Positions 1-8,119 are shown, numbered from the stretch's first letter. The stretch is 64,000 bases of DNA from DSVQ01 sp964484765 (GCA_964484765.1 CAZAGI010000029.1:17973-81972); one strand, 5' to 3'. Program-made: numbers and translations. Notes: generated from the sequence alone by a model not told the origin.

Positions 1-2
1 AG

Positions 3-632
3 TTCAATCTCCGTGGCCCCGACGTCTCCACCGATGATCTGAAAGAGTGGCTCAAGCCGATCGAACGCCCCACCGTGGTCATCGACACGTCGGCGGCGAG
101 TGCCCCGTTCCTCACACAACTGGCGGGAACGAACCGAGTGATCGTCTCGGCGACCAAAAGCGGCAGCGAACAGAACTTCGCGCGCTTCGGCGGTTTTCTT
201 GCGGAAGCGCTGGTCGATCCGTCCTCTGATCTCGACAAGGACGAACAGGTGTCGTTGTGGGAAGCGTTCCTCGCCGGTTCGCGCCGCACCGCCGCATGGT
301 ACAAGGACGAAGGCCGCTTGCAGACTGAGCACGCCCTCCTCGACGACAACGGCGACGGCCAGGGGACACGGGCCGATGCCTTCGACGGTCTCGACCCGGT
401 AAAGGTCGCTGCCGACAAAGCCAAACTCGACGGCAGCCGCGCCCATCAACGCCATCTGGTGCCCAGCGCCGCGGAAGCGAAACTCCCGCTTGCGATTCGC
501 CAGCAGCGCGACGCCCTCGAATTGCAGATTCTCGATCTGCGCGGCAGGAAAGCGACGTTGACGGAAGACGAGTATTTTGATCGGCTGGAAGCGCTGTTGA
601 TCAAACTCACGCGGTTATCGCGGACGTATTGA
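3..632 (+). CDS. Caspase-fold-like (C13/C14-like) secreted protein, 3' part only
   Basis: The reading frame is open from base 3, so the gene begins before the window; only the last 209 residues are present. The segment aligns by eye to the middle and C-terminal part of the complete protein on the minus strand at 35607-36584. Shared landmarks are a LNLPGPD-like strand (here NLRGPDVSTDD), a VVIDTSAAS strand where caspase-like proteases carry the catalytic Cys, a VIVSATKSG strand, and an acidic TEHALLDDNGDGQGT segment (TEHGLLDDDGDGRGT in the other copy). No cysteine stands at the expected nucleophile position, so this may be a non-catalytic member. The C-terminal 60 residues look helical and charged, and they differ from the other copy. 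The family assignment is inferred from strand order and from the paralogue; the pairing of the two genes is seen directly. Confidence 0.6.
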   Translation, partial: FNLRGPDVSTDDLKEWLKPIERPTVVIDTSAASAPFLTQLAGTNRVIVSATKSGSEQNFARFGGFLAEALVDPSSDLDKDEQVSLWEAFLAGSRRTAAWYKDEGRLQTEHALLDDNGDGQGTRADAFDGLDPVKVAADKAKLDGSRAHQRHLVPSAAEAKLPLAIRQQRDALELQILDLRGRKATLTEDEYFDRLEALLIKLTRLSRTY

Positions 633-661
633 AGCCTGGCATTTTCCTCAATGCCGGGCTT
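632..661 (+). terminator. Inverted repeat after the first gene, probable terminator
   Basis: Arms 632-643 and 650-661 pair over 12 bp with one G-T wobble around a six-base loop, starting at the last base of the stop codon of the first gene. The downstream sequence is only mildly T-rich, so it could equally be a REP-type element. Confidence 0.45.
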
Positions 662-695
662 CTGTATTTCGCTTGGAGTCACGCCCGAAAGGCAG

Positions 696-725
696 AAGTC
701 CGGCGTTGAAGAAACCGCCGGACTT
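696..725. repeat. REP-like palindrome upstream of comB
   Basis: A perfect 9-bp inverted repeat (AAGTCCGGC at 696-704, GCCGGACTT at 717-725) with a 12-base loop. It lies in the 140-bp gap between the first gene and comB, right after the hairpin at 632-661. It resembles short dispersed palindromes found elsewhere in this window. Confidence 0.4.
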
Positions 726-772
726 CGCGGGCTCCCTCGACTCGCCGCGGGCAACTTCCTATCATTCTCCGC

Positions 773-1522
773 ATGGTTCGGGACATTCGCGTGCATCTGC
801 TGCCGGCGTTGTTCGAGCCGGAGGACGTCCGCGGCGGCATCGCTGTGATTCTCGACATTCTCCGCGCGTCGACAACGATCGTGCATGCGCTCGCCAACGG
901 CGCGAAATACGTCATCCCCACCTTCACCGTGGAAGATGCACTCACCACCGCTCGCAGTTTCGCGCATCGCGCTGAATATCTCCTCGGTGGCGAACGCGAA
1001 GGCGTGCTCATCGACGGCTTCGATCACGACAACAACCCCTTCGCTTACTCCCGCGAAATCGTCGCAGATAAGACGGTGATCTTCACCACCACCAACGGCA
1101 CCAAAGCCCTGTTGCGGGCCGCAATGGCTGATCGCGTGCTCATTGGTTCCTTTGTGAACCTGCAGGCCGTGGTCGATGTCCTAGCGGAAGACCGCCGGCC
1201 GATCCACCTCGTCTGCGCGGGGACGAAGGGAAAGGTCACGGTCGAAGACGCGCTGTGTGCCGGGGCGATCATTGATCGGCTCTTGCAGGAATTCGGCCGG
1301 CGCGATGACGACCTGATCGACGATCAGGCCCAGCTCGCGCTCGCCAAGTATCTGCAGGCCAGCACCAGTGACGAAGATTTCCGCCGGGCGATGCGCAACA
1401 GCTTCGGCGGCCGTAACTGTCGTCGGTTAGGATTCGACACGCAGATTGACCGCGCCGCAACGTTCGATGTGTTCGAGATTGTTCCTGAGTTTGACGGAGA
1501 GCGAATAGGGGTTAGGGAATAG
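773..1522 (+). CDS. comB: ComB-like 2-phosphosulfolactate phosphatase family protein
   Basis: The 249-residue protein has the hallmarks of the ComB family: an AVILDILRASTTIVHAL segment near the N-terminus (about residues 24-40), TTTNGTKAL (about 104-112), and CAGTKGKVTVEDALCAG (about 147-163). Family members are Mg-dependent acid phosphatases that release phosphate from 2-phosphosulfolactate in coenzyme M synthesis. In bacteria without that pathway the substrate is uncertain, and nothing nearby points to sulfolactate chemistry. Length fits the family (about 230-250). The ATG at 773 is the only start ahead of the conserved core. It is followed by a long imperfect palindrome and then by the glycyl-tRNA synthetase gene, with no evident functional link. 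Confidence 0.85.
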   Translation: MVRDIRVHLLPALFEPEDVRGGIAVILDILRASTTIVHALANGAKYVIPTFTVEDALTTARSFAHRAEYLLGGEREGVLIDGFDHDNNPFAYSREIVADKTVIFTTTNGTKALLRAAMADRVLIGSFVNLQAVVDVLAEDRRPIHLVCAGTKGKVTVEDALCAGAIIDRLLQEFGRRDDDLIDDQAQLALAKYLQASTSDEDFRRAMRNSFGGRNCRRLGFDTQIDRAATFDVFEIVPEFDGERIGVRE

Positions 1523-1584
1523 CGAGTCGCCAGAGAAAAGCAAAGCACCACGTCTTCCGTCTTCTCTGGCTACTTACTATTCCC
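1515..1584 (+). terminator. Long imperfect hairpin after comB
   Basis: GGGAATAG (1515-1522, overlapping the comB stop) pairs with CTATTCCC (1577-1584), and inside it GCCAGAGAA (1529-1537) pairs with TTCTCTGGC (1562-1570). A second CTATTCCC follows at 1592-1599. The structure would be a long stem with internal loops. It probably ends the comB transcript, though it lacks a clean T-run. Confidence 0.45.
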
Positions 1585-1637
1585 TATTTGCTATTCCCTC
1601 TCTCCACCCACGACCTACTACCAACGACCAACCTCAA

Positions 1638-3305
1638 ATGCCTACCGAAAACCGCATGGAAAAAATCGTCGCGCTGGCCAAACGGCGCGGCTTCATCTTT
1701 CAGTCGTCCGAAATCTACGGCGGCCTCAACGGCTTCTGGGATTACGGCCCCCTCGGTGTCGAGTTGAAACGGAACGTCCGCCAGGCGTGGTGGGCCGACA
1801 TGATTACCGAACACGACGAAATCTCCACTCCGCCCGGAGCGCCCACCAGCTTCGATATGGTCGGCGTCGAAACGTCGATCATCATGCATCCGCAGGTGTG
1901 GAAGAACTCAGGTCACTTCGATCTCTTCTGCGACAAAATGGTCGATTGCAAAGAAACGAAAGGCCGCTATCGTCTCGATCACGTCAAAGGCCGCTGGGTT
2001 GAAGGGAAATTGTCTGATCCCGCAAGTGGCGTATCATCAACACAAACTAGCCTGATGTTTGTCACAGCCGTGGCTGACGGACCAGAACTTCAAGAAGCGC
2101 TCACCAAGCGTGCACTCAAGCTGTTCGACATGCGATCGAACGAAGCAGCTAAGCTGAATTGGTCTGGTGACGCTGTGAGTTTGGCGACGATTCCCGTGGC
2201 AAAGTACGCCGAGGTCATCGCTCCTGATGCTAAAACAAAAGGAACATTCACAGAGCCGCGTGATTTTAACTTGATGTTCAAAACGACGCTCGGCGCGCTC
2301 GGCACCGATGCTGATGCGGCGTACCTTCGGCCCGAAACAGCGCAGGGAATGTTCGTTAACTTCAAGAACGTCTGCGACAGTTCCCGCGTGAAGATTCCGT
2401 TTGGCGTTGCCCAGATTGGAAAAAGTTTCCGCAACGAAATCACGCCGCGGAATTTCACGTTCCGTTCCCGTGAGTTCGAGCAGATGGAGATGGAGTTCTT
2501 CTGCCATCCGTCGCAGTCGCTGGAGTGGTACCAGTATTGGCGCGACCGCCGGTATCAGTGGTACATCCGCCACGGCATCAGCGAGAAGAATCTGATTCTC
2601 CGCGAGCATGCCAAGGATGAGCTTTCGCATTATTCCGTAGGCACCGCCGACGTGGAGTATGCGTTCCCGTTCCTGGATGCGGGCGAATACGGCGAACTCG
2701 AAGGGATCGCCCACCGCGGCGATTTCGATCTCCGTTCGCACGCTGAAGGCAAGCTCTGCAAAGAGAACGGCCAGCTCGTCGTCGAGCGGGGACCGGACGG
2801 CAAACCGAAGTATCAGGGCAGCGGCAAGGATCTGTCGTACTTCGACGATCAGGCACGCGAACGGTTTGTTCCGCACGTGATCGAACCGGCGGCGGGCTGC
2901 GATCGCGCGACGCTGGCATTCCTCTGCGAATCCTATCACGAAGACCAGGCTCCCGATGAAAAAGGCGAGATGCAGACACGGCTCGTACTGCGGCTGCATC
3001 CCAAGCTCGCGCCGGTGAAGGTGGCGGTCTTCCCGCTGATCAAGAAGGACGGCATGCCCGAGAAAGCCGCCGAGATTTACCGCGCCTTCAAACAAGCGGG
3101 GATCGCGGTCGCTTACGATCAGCAGGCCGCCATCGGTCGCCGCTACCGCCGCATGGACGAAATCGGCACGCCGTTCTGCGTGACCGTCGACGGCGACACC
3201 CTCAGTTCCGACACCGTCACCATCCGCGACCGCGATACGTTGAAACAAGACCGCGTGAGTGTGAAGGAACTCGTAGGACACGTCCAATCGCGGTTGCGGG
3301 GATAG
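1638..3305 (+). CDS. glyS: Glycine--tRNA ligase (alpha2, class II, single-chain type)
   Basis: Cytoplasmic enzyme that charges tRNA-Gly. The 555 residues start with GFIFQSSEIYGGLNGFWDYG, the usual opening of the eukaryote/archaea-like single-subunit GlyRS. Class II signatures are RPETAQGMFVNFKN and IGKSFRNEITPRNFTFRSRE (motif 2 region), then HVIEPAAGCDRATLAFL near the motif 3 region, and a C-terminal anticodon-binding domain with VAVFPLIKKDG. The protein is longer than the usual 460-510 residues because of a stretch at about residues 122-213 (roughly 2000-2275), whose DNA looks less GC-rich than its surroundings. Just before the conserved TEPRxFNLMF the sequence reads APDAKTKG where many bacterial homologues have a CPxCG pair, so that Cys pair appears to be lost. 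The catalytic core is intact and the gene is probably functional. Confidence 0.95.
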   Translation: MPTENRMEKIVALAKRRGFIFQSSEIYGGLNGFWDYGPLGVELKRNVRQAWWADMITEHDEISTPPGAPTSFDMVGVETSIIMHPQVWKNSGHFDLFCDKMVDCKETKGRYRLDHVKGRWVEGKLSDPASGVSSTQTSLMFVTAVADGPELQEALTKRALKLFDMRSNEAAKLNWSGDAVSLATIPVAKYAEVIAPDAKTKGTFTEPRDFNLMFKTTLGALGTDADAAYLRPETAQGMFVNFKNVCDSSRVKIPFGVAQIGKSFRNEITPRNFTFRSREFEQMEMEFFCHPSQSLEWYQYWRDRRYQWYIRHGISEKNLILREHAKDELSHYSVGTADVEYAFPFLDAGEYGELEGIAHRGDFDLRSHAEGKLCKENGQLVVERGPDGKPKYQGSGKDLSYFDDQARERFVPHVIEPAAGCDRATLAFLCESYHEDQAPDEKGEMQTRLVLRLHPKLAPVKVAVFPLIKKDGMPEKAAEIYRAFKQAGIAVAYDQQAAIGRRYRRMDEIGTPFCVTVDGDTLSSDTVTIRDRDTLKQDRVSVKELVGHVQSRLRG

Positions 3306-3326
3306 CAACGGAGCACGAAATCCGCG

Positions 3327-4604
3327 ATGTTCTCTGCAATTCAGGTGTGGTGGTTATCGCGCACCGCGCAGCGGCATATGCGGGCCGGGCGGCTCGAAGA
3401 CGCCGTCGCGTCGCTCACCGAACTGCTGGAAATACGTCCGAAGAATTCTTTGACGTGGGTGAAACGAGCGGTCTGTCAGCGGCAATTGCAAAATTTTCAG
3501 GCCGCGTATGACGATGCCGCCGCGTCGATCAAACTCAAGGACGATGATGCCAGCGTTTGGGAGTTCACCGGACAGATGCTCCGCAAGCTCAATCGCGCGG
3601 CGGAAGCGATTCCGGCGTTCGACAGGGCGTTGAAACTCGAACCGCAGCGGACGTCGGTCCGGCTCGATCGCGGCGCGGCGTTGAACGCGCTCGGCCGCAA
3701 CCGTGAAGCCCTGGTCGATCTCGATGGTTACATCAAGACGCATCCGCTGATCGCCGACGGATTCTATCTGAAAGCGATCACGCACGAGGATTTGTGGGAG
3801 CCGGACGAAGCACTCGCCGCCGTGGAAAAATGCCTCGGGCTCTCTCCGAAAGCCGCCGCCGCGTGGGCGCTGAAGGGACGCCTGCTGGGGATGCTCCACC
3901 GGTCGCCAGAAGCGCTGGCGGCGTTTGATACCGCGGAAGCGAACGGCTTCGAACCGGGGGCGATGATCGGTCCGCGCACATTCCAGATGGTTGAAGCGGG
4001 ACGTTTCGAACAAGCACTGCCGTCTCTCCAGCAGCTCATTGACAATTGGCCGAGCCGCAGTTGGTACCTGTGTCGCGCGCGGGTTTATGACGGTTTGGGC
4101 GACCCCGCGCGGGCCGACGCTGACCGGCGTTCCGCCACGCGCTTTCTGCAACAACAGCTCGAAACCCTCCGTTCCACGGGTCTCGTCCGCAATGCCGTGC
4201 TGATTCAGGCGAACTACGCCTTGTTTCAACCCGGTGATCGGGACCACAAGTCTCTGGTGCTGCTCACGTTTGATGACGCGTGGAATGCCAACGTCGAGAA
4301 AATGCATCAGCTTGCCAGCCAATTATTTGCATTGAAGCAGCGACCGCTCAGCACAGACCCGGTCATGCGGGCGGCGGCCAATGCGGTGAGCAATGACTTC
4401 GGCATCGACGATCGTCGCCAGCCCATTCCGACAGAATTGACCGGCGGCGCGAAATTGTACGCTGCCGATTTGAACATCTACCGCGATTTTCTTCCGAACG
4501 GTTCTCTCACGCCGGAAACGCGCGTGCTGCCGGTGCTCGCCGAACCGGGCGACGAAGGCCGGATCGAGATGCTGCCTTGGTCTGGTTCACGTGCCGCGCG
4601 GTGA
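3327..4604 (+). CDS. TPR repeat protein
   Basis: A 425-residue protein made mostly of tetratricopeptide helices over residues 15-290. Typical repeat signatures are GRLEDAVASLTELLEIRPKN, LNRAAEAIPAFDRALKLEP and GRNREALVDLDGYIKTHP, spaced about 34 residues apart. The last 130 residues carry no recognised domain. There is no signal peptide or transmembrane helix, apart from a short hydrophobic N-terminus (FSAIQVWWLS). The gene starts 22 bp after glyS and may be co-transcribed with it. TPR proteins act as protein-binding scaffolds; no partner can be named. It ends 78 bp before the candidate retron RNA, so a role with the reverse transcriptase is possible but unsupported. Confidence 0.8.
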   Translation: MFSAIQVWWLSRTAQRHMRAGRLEDAVASLTELLEIRPKNSLTWVKRAVCQRQLQNFQAAYDDAAASIKLKDDDASVWEFTGQMLRKLNRAAEAIPAFDRALKLEPQRTSVRLDRGAALNALGRNREALVDLDGYIKTHPLIADGFYLKAITHEDLWEPDEALAAVEKCLGLSPKAAAAWALKGRLLGMLHRSPEALAAFDTAEANGFEPGAMIGPRTFQMVEAGRFEQALPSLQQLIDNWPSRSWYLCRARVYDGLGDPARADADRRSATRFLQQQLETLRSTGLVRNAVLIQANYALFQPGDRDHKSLVLLTFDDAWNANVEKMHQLASQLFALKQRPLSTDPVMRAAANAVSNDFGIDDRRQPIPTELTGGAKLYAADLNIYRDFLPNGSLTPETRVLPVLAEPGDEGRIEMLPWSGSRAAR

Positions 4605-4681
4605 ACTGCGGCGTTCGCAGGCGACGTGCAATTCAGACCCGCTCCTTGACGGCGTCTCGGCGCACGGGTTAGGTTCAAAGT

Positions 4682-4855
4682 GAACTCCGCGCGTTTTCAG
4701 CTTGGCGAACGTTGTGCCTTGTGCCAACGCTCCGCTGCTTCGGGGTAACCCCGGGGCTTGTCCAGGACCGACCGATTTCCGAGCGTGAACGTCACACCGC
4801 TGCCGCGGTGATTTGTTCACGCAGCACCCGATCTGGTGAAAGCGCGCGCGAGTTT
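4682..4855 (+). ncRNA. Candidate retron msr-msd RNA upstream of the reverse transcriptase
   Basis: A 174-base stretch between the TPR gene and the reverse transcriptase folds by eye as a retron-like layout. The ends pair: GAACT-c-CGCGCG (4682-4693) with CGCGCG-AGTTT (4845-4855), 11 bp with one bulge and one wobble, as a1/a2 repeats would. Inside, the 5' half has two small hairpins (4710-4714 with 4725-4729; 4741-4745 with 4749-4753), like an msr. The 3' half has a longer stem: 4771-4776 with 4831-4837 (one bulge), GCGTGAAC 4783-4790 with GTTCACGC 4815-4822, and CACCGC 4795-4800 with GCGGTG 4805-4810, like an msd. The pairings are seen; the retron role is inferred from them and from the adjacent enzyme. 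GC-rich DNA makes some chance pairing likely. Confidence 0.42.
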
Positions 4856-4890
4856 CTTGACTGCCTGTGTTTCGAATCTGATGACGTTGC

Positions 4891-6291
4891 ATGCCGTCGG
4901 CCACCTTGCAAGCACGTGATTTTTTGCGGCACCTGTCGCGCGTGTTTCTGATGGGCGCCTGGGCTCCGGCGGCGATGACCGAGCGTGTGCGGCTGGCCCT
5001 CGGCAAACGCCGCAAGTTACGTTGGGCCGCGCCCCTGAGCGAATTGCTGTTCTCGGTCTACCCGGACCCGCCGGGACTGCTCGATGTTCTGCACGTGATT
5101 ACCGCTGATCCGGCACTGATGGCGTGGTGCGCCAAGCAGGAATCAGCACCAAGCCTCGACTTGAATGCTGTCGGGCCGGACGTCATGGCTCCAGCAGCGG
5201 CCGCATTCTATGCCTGGGAGTTGCCATCGATCACGACCCCCGGCGCACTCGCCGAATGGTTGCAAATCACTCCCGAGGAATTGGAATGGTTTGCGGACCG
5301 TTTTTCCTGGGAGCGCTGCCGACGCAAGGCAACATCACGGCATTACGATTACCACTGGCGACGCAAGCCGGGCAATCGCTGGCGATTGATTGAAGCCCCG
5401 CGACCGCGACTGAAGGCCGTTCAGCGAACCCTTCTGCACGGTCTTCTGGATCGCGTTCCGGTCCACGAGGCCGCCCACGGATTCTGCGCGGGACGATCGT
5501 GTGCCACCTCTGCAGCGACCCATGCGGGAAAAGATGTGGTTTGGAAGCTCGATCTGCGTCATTTCTTTCCCAGCATCAGACGCCCGCGCATTCGCGCGCT
5601 GTGGCGATCGCTCGGCTATCCCGACGGTGTCGCAGAGTTGTTGGCGGCGTTGGTGACGAACGCCGTCCCGGCTTCCGAATTGGACGTCGTGCGCGCGCAA
5701 ATGAGTCTGGACGCGTTTCTCGAGTGGGAACGCGTGCTGACATCACCACATTTGCCGCAAGGGGCACCAACATCGCCGGCGCTCGCGAACCTGGTCGCGT
5801 TTCGTCTCGATTGCCGACTGCGTGGCCTGGCCGCGAAAACGGGCGTGGACTATTCCCGCTACGCAGATGACCTGGCCTTTTCCGGCGACCGGTTGTTCAC
5901 TCGCACGCTACCGCAGTTTCGGCAATGGGTCCTGGCGATTCTTCTCGACGAGGGATTTTCCATTCAGGATCGCAAAACGCGCACGATGGCCGCCCATGAA
6001 CAGCAGCAGCTCACGGGATTGGTGGTCAATGTCCATCCCCAGCCGCCGCGAAAGACATTCGACGATCTCCGCGCCTTGCTGTACAACTGCGTGCGCTTCG
6101 GACCGCAATCTCAAAACCGGGATCGACACGCCCATTTCCGCGACCACCTGCTCGGCCGGATCAACGCGATCGGGCGCTACAACCTTTCCCGCAAAGCTCG
6201 GTTGTCGAAGCTGTTCGAACAAATCGACTGGAATGCGGATGCGAACGGTTCCATCGGGACCAGACCCGATCCATCAGCGTCCGCGGATTGA
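4891..6291 (+). CDS. Retron-type reverse transcriptase
   Basis: A 466-residue RNA-directed DNA polymerase. A poorly conserved N-terminal extension (residues 1-150) precedes the RT core: RWRLIEAPRPRLKAVQR (about 163-179), HGFCAGRS (196-203), LDLRHFFPSI (220-229, first catalytic Asp), LPQGAPTSPALANL (288-301), YSRYADDLAFSG (321-332, catalytic YADD box) and LTGLVVN (374-380). SAATH at 207-211 sits where retron enzymes carry their NAxxH motif, and LTG where they carry VTG; the overall pattern recalls myxobacterial retron enzymes. No maturase, endonuclease or integrase domain is present, which argues against a group II intron or retrotransposon. The start is uncertain: ATG 4891 or ATG 4951, neither with a clear ribosome binding site. 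A structured RNA candidate lies just upstream and a kinase gene follows after about 130 bp. Confidence 0.9.
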   Translation: MPSATLQARDFLRHLSRVFLMGAWAPAAMTERVRLALGKRRKLRWAAPLSELLFSVYPDPPGLLDVLHVITADPALMAWCAKQESAPSLDLNAVGPDVMAPAAAAFYAWELPSITTPGALAEWLQITPEELEWFADRFSWERCRRKATSRHYDYHWRRKPGNRWRLIEAPRPRLKAVQRTLLHGLLDRVPVHEAAHGFCAGRSCATSAATHAGKDVVWKLDLRHFFPSIRRPRIRALWRSLGYPDGVAELLAALVTNAVPASELDVVRAQMSLDAFLEWERVLTSPHLPQGAPTSPALANLVAFRLDCRLRGLAAKTGVDYSRYADDLAFSGDRLFTRTLPQFRQWVLAILLDEGFSIQDRKTRTMAAHEQQQLTGLVVNVHPQPPRKTFDDLRALLYNCVRFGPQSQNRDRHAHFRDHLLGRINAIGRYNLSRKARLSKLFEQIDWNADANGSIGTRPDPSASAD

Positions 6292-6424
6292 TCCATGACG
6301 TCCGGTAACGATTCTCCGCGCGGAAATGGACGTTTCGCGACCGCAAAACTTGCTTGTACCGCGTTCGAGGCGGAGAATTGAGGGATGGGCTTCTCCGGCG
6401 TATGCGGGCAGAGGAAAACGGTCG

Positions 6425-7606
6425 ATGGCAGACAATTCGACATCGGCCGATGTCGCCGCCGAATCGCTGGACGCGATCGCGAGTCAGTTCGTGATCGATG
6501 TTCGCGAAGGCCGCGCTCCCGATGTCGAAGTGGTGTGCGCGGAACATCCCGAACTCGCCGAGGAATTGCGGGAACTCTTGCCGCTTGTCGCGCGACTCGA
6601 ACGCTGGGGGTCGGCGAAAGAGATCGAGTGTGTTCGCCAGAGCCTGCCGATTCATTTTCCGTTGAAGGAACTTGGTGAATATCGCCTCGTGCGGGAACTG
6701 GGCCGCGGCGGTATGGGCGTTGTGTTTCAGGCGGAGCATCGCTTTTCCTGTCGGCCCGTGGCGCTCAAGCTGCTGCCGTATCGTCTCGGAGCCGATCTTC
6801 CGCAGCGACAAGCCCAGTTTCGACAGGAAGCCGACGCGATCTCGCGCTTGCGGCATCCCCATATCGTTCCGATTTATTCGTTCGGCGAAGAAGGGGGCTA
6901 TTCGTATTACGTCATGCAATTGATCAGCGGCATGACGTTGTCGTCGGTGATTGAACGCCTGCGTGAGCGGGACGAACCATACCAGTGTCGGCGTCGTCGC
7001 AAAGCGTTGTTGCCCCCGGAGACCGCGCGGATTGCGATCGAGCGTCTGCAGCGCGGATCATGGAAAGCGTTCGCCGGGATGGGGGTGCAGGTCGCGGAAG
7101 CCTTGCAGCATGCGCACGCCGCGGGAGTGCTCCACAACGACATCAAGCCGGCGAACATCATGCTCGATGCCACCGGTCGGGCGGTGGTGACCGACTTCAG
7201 CGGTAACGGGCTGGTTGATGGCGTGGCTGAAGAAGAACAACGCATGGCCTTGGGCACCTTGCGTTACATGGCCCCTGAGCGGCTGCAAAAGCACTCCGAC
7301 GCCCGGAGCGATGTGTATGCCTTGGGGGTCACTTTGTATGAACTGGCCACGCAAACCCCCGCTTTTGCGAACCTGCCCGCGGCGCGGTTGACGGAAGCGA
7401 TTGAGCGTGGCGACATCATTCCTCCGCGCTGGTACGCTCCCGATCTTCCCCGTGAATTCGCGGCGATTATCGTCCGTGCGATTCACCCCGATCCCGAACA
7501 GCGTTATCGCACAGCTCATGATTTCCGCGGCGAATTGCTCGATTTTCTCTGGCACCGCCCCTTGCGAAGCCAGCCGCGAAGCTGGTGGCAGCAATGGTTG
7601 AACTAA
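6425..7606 (+). CDS. Serine/threonine protein kinase (PknB-like), soluble
   Basis: A 393-residue kinase. The N-terminal 80 residues contain HPELAEELRELLPL, a segment common in planctomycete kinases. The catalytic domain shows LGRGGMGVVF (glycine loop, about 92-101), VALKLL (Lys about 115), HNDIKPANIM (catalytic loop, 237-246), DFS (257-259) and GTLRYMAPE (activation segment). Two deviations stand out: the HRD motif reads HND and the DFG motif reads DFS. The catalytic Asp residues, Lys and Asn are kept, so activity is likely. A basic insert YQCRRRRKALLPPE lies before the catalytic loop. There is no transmembrane helix or extracellular sensor domain; the protein ends soon after the kinase domain. 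ATG 6425 is chosen because AGAGGAAAA precedes it; an upstream in-frame start at 6326 is less likely. Confidence 0.9.
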   Translation: MADNSTSADVAAESLDAIASQFVIDVREGRAPDVEVVCAEHPELAEELRELLPLVARLERWGSAKEIECVRQSLPIHFPLKELGEYRLVRELGRGGMGVVFQAEHRFSCRPVALKLLPYRLGADLPQRQAQFRQEADAISRLRHPHIVPIYSFGEEGGYSYYVMQLISGMTLSSVIERLRERDEPYQCRRRRKALLPPETARIAIERLQRGSWKAFAGMGVQVAEALQHAHAAGVLHNDIKPANIMLDATGRAVVTDFSGNGLVDGVAEEEQRMALGTLRYMAPERLQKHSDARSDVYALGVTLYELATQTPAFANLPAARLTEAIERGDIIPPRWYAPDLPREFAAIIVRAIHPDPEQRYRTAHDFRGELLDFLWHRPLRSQPRSWWQQWLN

Positions 7607-7681
7607 CACAACAGCCGAAAACGCCAAGAGACCCAGCCATCGGCATGGCTGGGCTTCCTGCGCGGGATGGACCAGCACGCG

Positions 7682-8119
7682 TCAGTTCGGATCGCGAATT
7701 GCCAGTGTCTGTTCCCGTTGCTGGCGAATCGCCAAGGCCTGCTGCTTGCGCAGCCGGGCTTGCTGCCACATCGCTTGTGATTCTGCGCGAATCTGCGCGT
7801 TAGCCATGAGGGCATTCAACTGGGCTTGCCGAAACTGCGCGTTCTGAGCCTGTACCATCTGCAAGCCCACGAGCGGGGAGTTGACGGTACCGCCGCTGAC
7901 GGAACCACCGGTCCCTCCCAACCGGAGGCCCGCCGTTGACGCCGTGGCGGAGCCGGTTGTTCCGCCCCCACCCCCACCGCCCTGACACATTCCGCCCCCA
8001 CCACCCTGTTGAGCGAACCCGGTCGCCGATCCTGCAGCAACCAGGCATAACGCCCATGCCATCGATCGTCGATGTTCGCCGCAGCCGATCAAGGCCGCAG
8101 CGATTCTCCATGCCAACAT
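7682..8119 (-). CDS. Secreted Gly-rich and Gln/Ala-rich small protein
   Basis: A 145-residue protein that I do not recognise. It has a signal-peptide-like N-terminus (MLAWRIAAALIG, then MAWALCLVAAGSATGFAQQ), and cleavage is likely after GFA. The mature part starts with two glycine runs and continues with a Gly/Ser/Thr-rich stretch. The C-terminal half is rich in Gln, Ala and Arg and looks helical (QAQNAQFRQAQLNALMANAQ). ATG at 8119 is chosen because GGAGG lies about seven bases before it; a second ATG at 8062 would still leave a signal peptide. It stands alone on the minus strand between the kinase and the DUF1549 operon, and faces the latter divergently. Confidence 0.65.
   Translation of the reverse strand: MLAWRIAAALIGCGEHRRSMAWALCLVAAGSATGFAQQGGGGGMCQGGGGGGGTTGSATASTAGLRLGGTGGSVSGGTVNSPLVGLQMVQAQNAQFRQAQLNALMANAQIRAESQAMWQQARLRKQQALAIRQQREQTLAIRDPN

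Noticed and set aside
2037..3308. A 423-codon open frame opposite glycyl-tRNA synthetase
   Set aside because: It mirrors the codon pattern of the real gene and its product has no family look. Similar long mirror frames lie opposite other GC-rich genes here (for example 12061-13107, 19110-20174 and 49761-51311).
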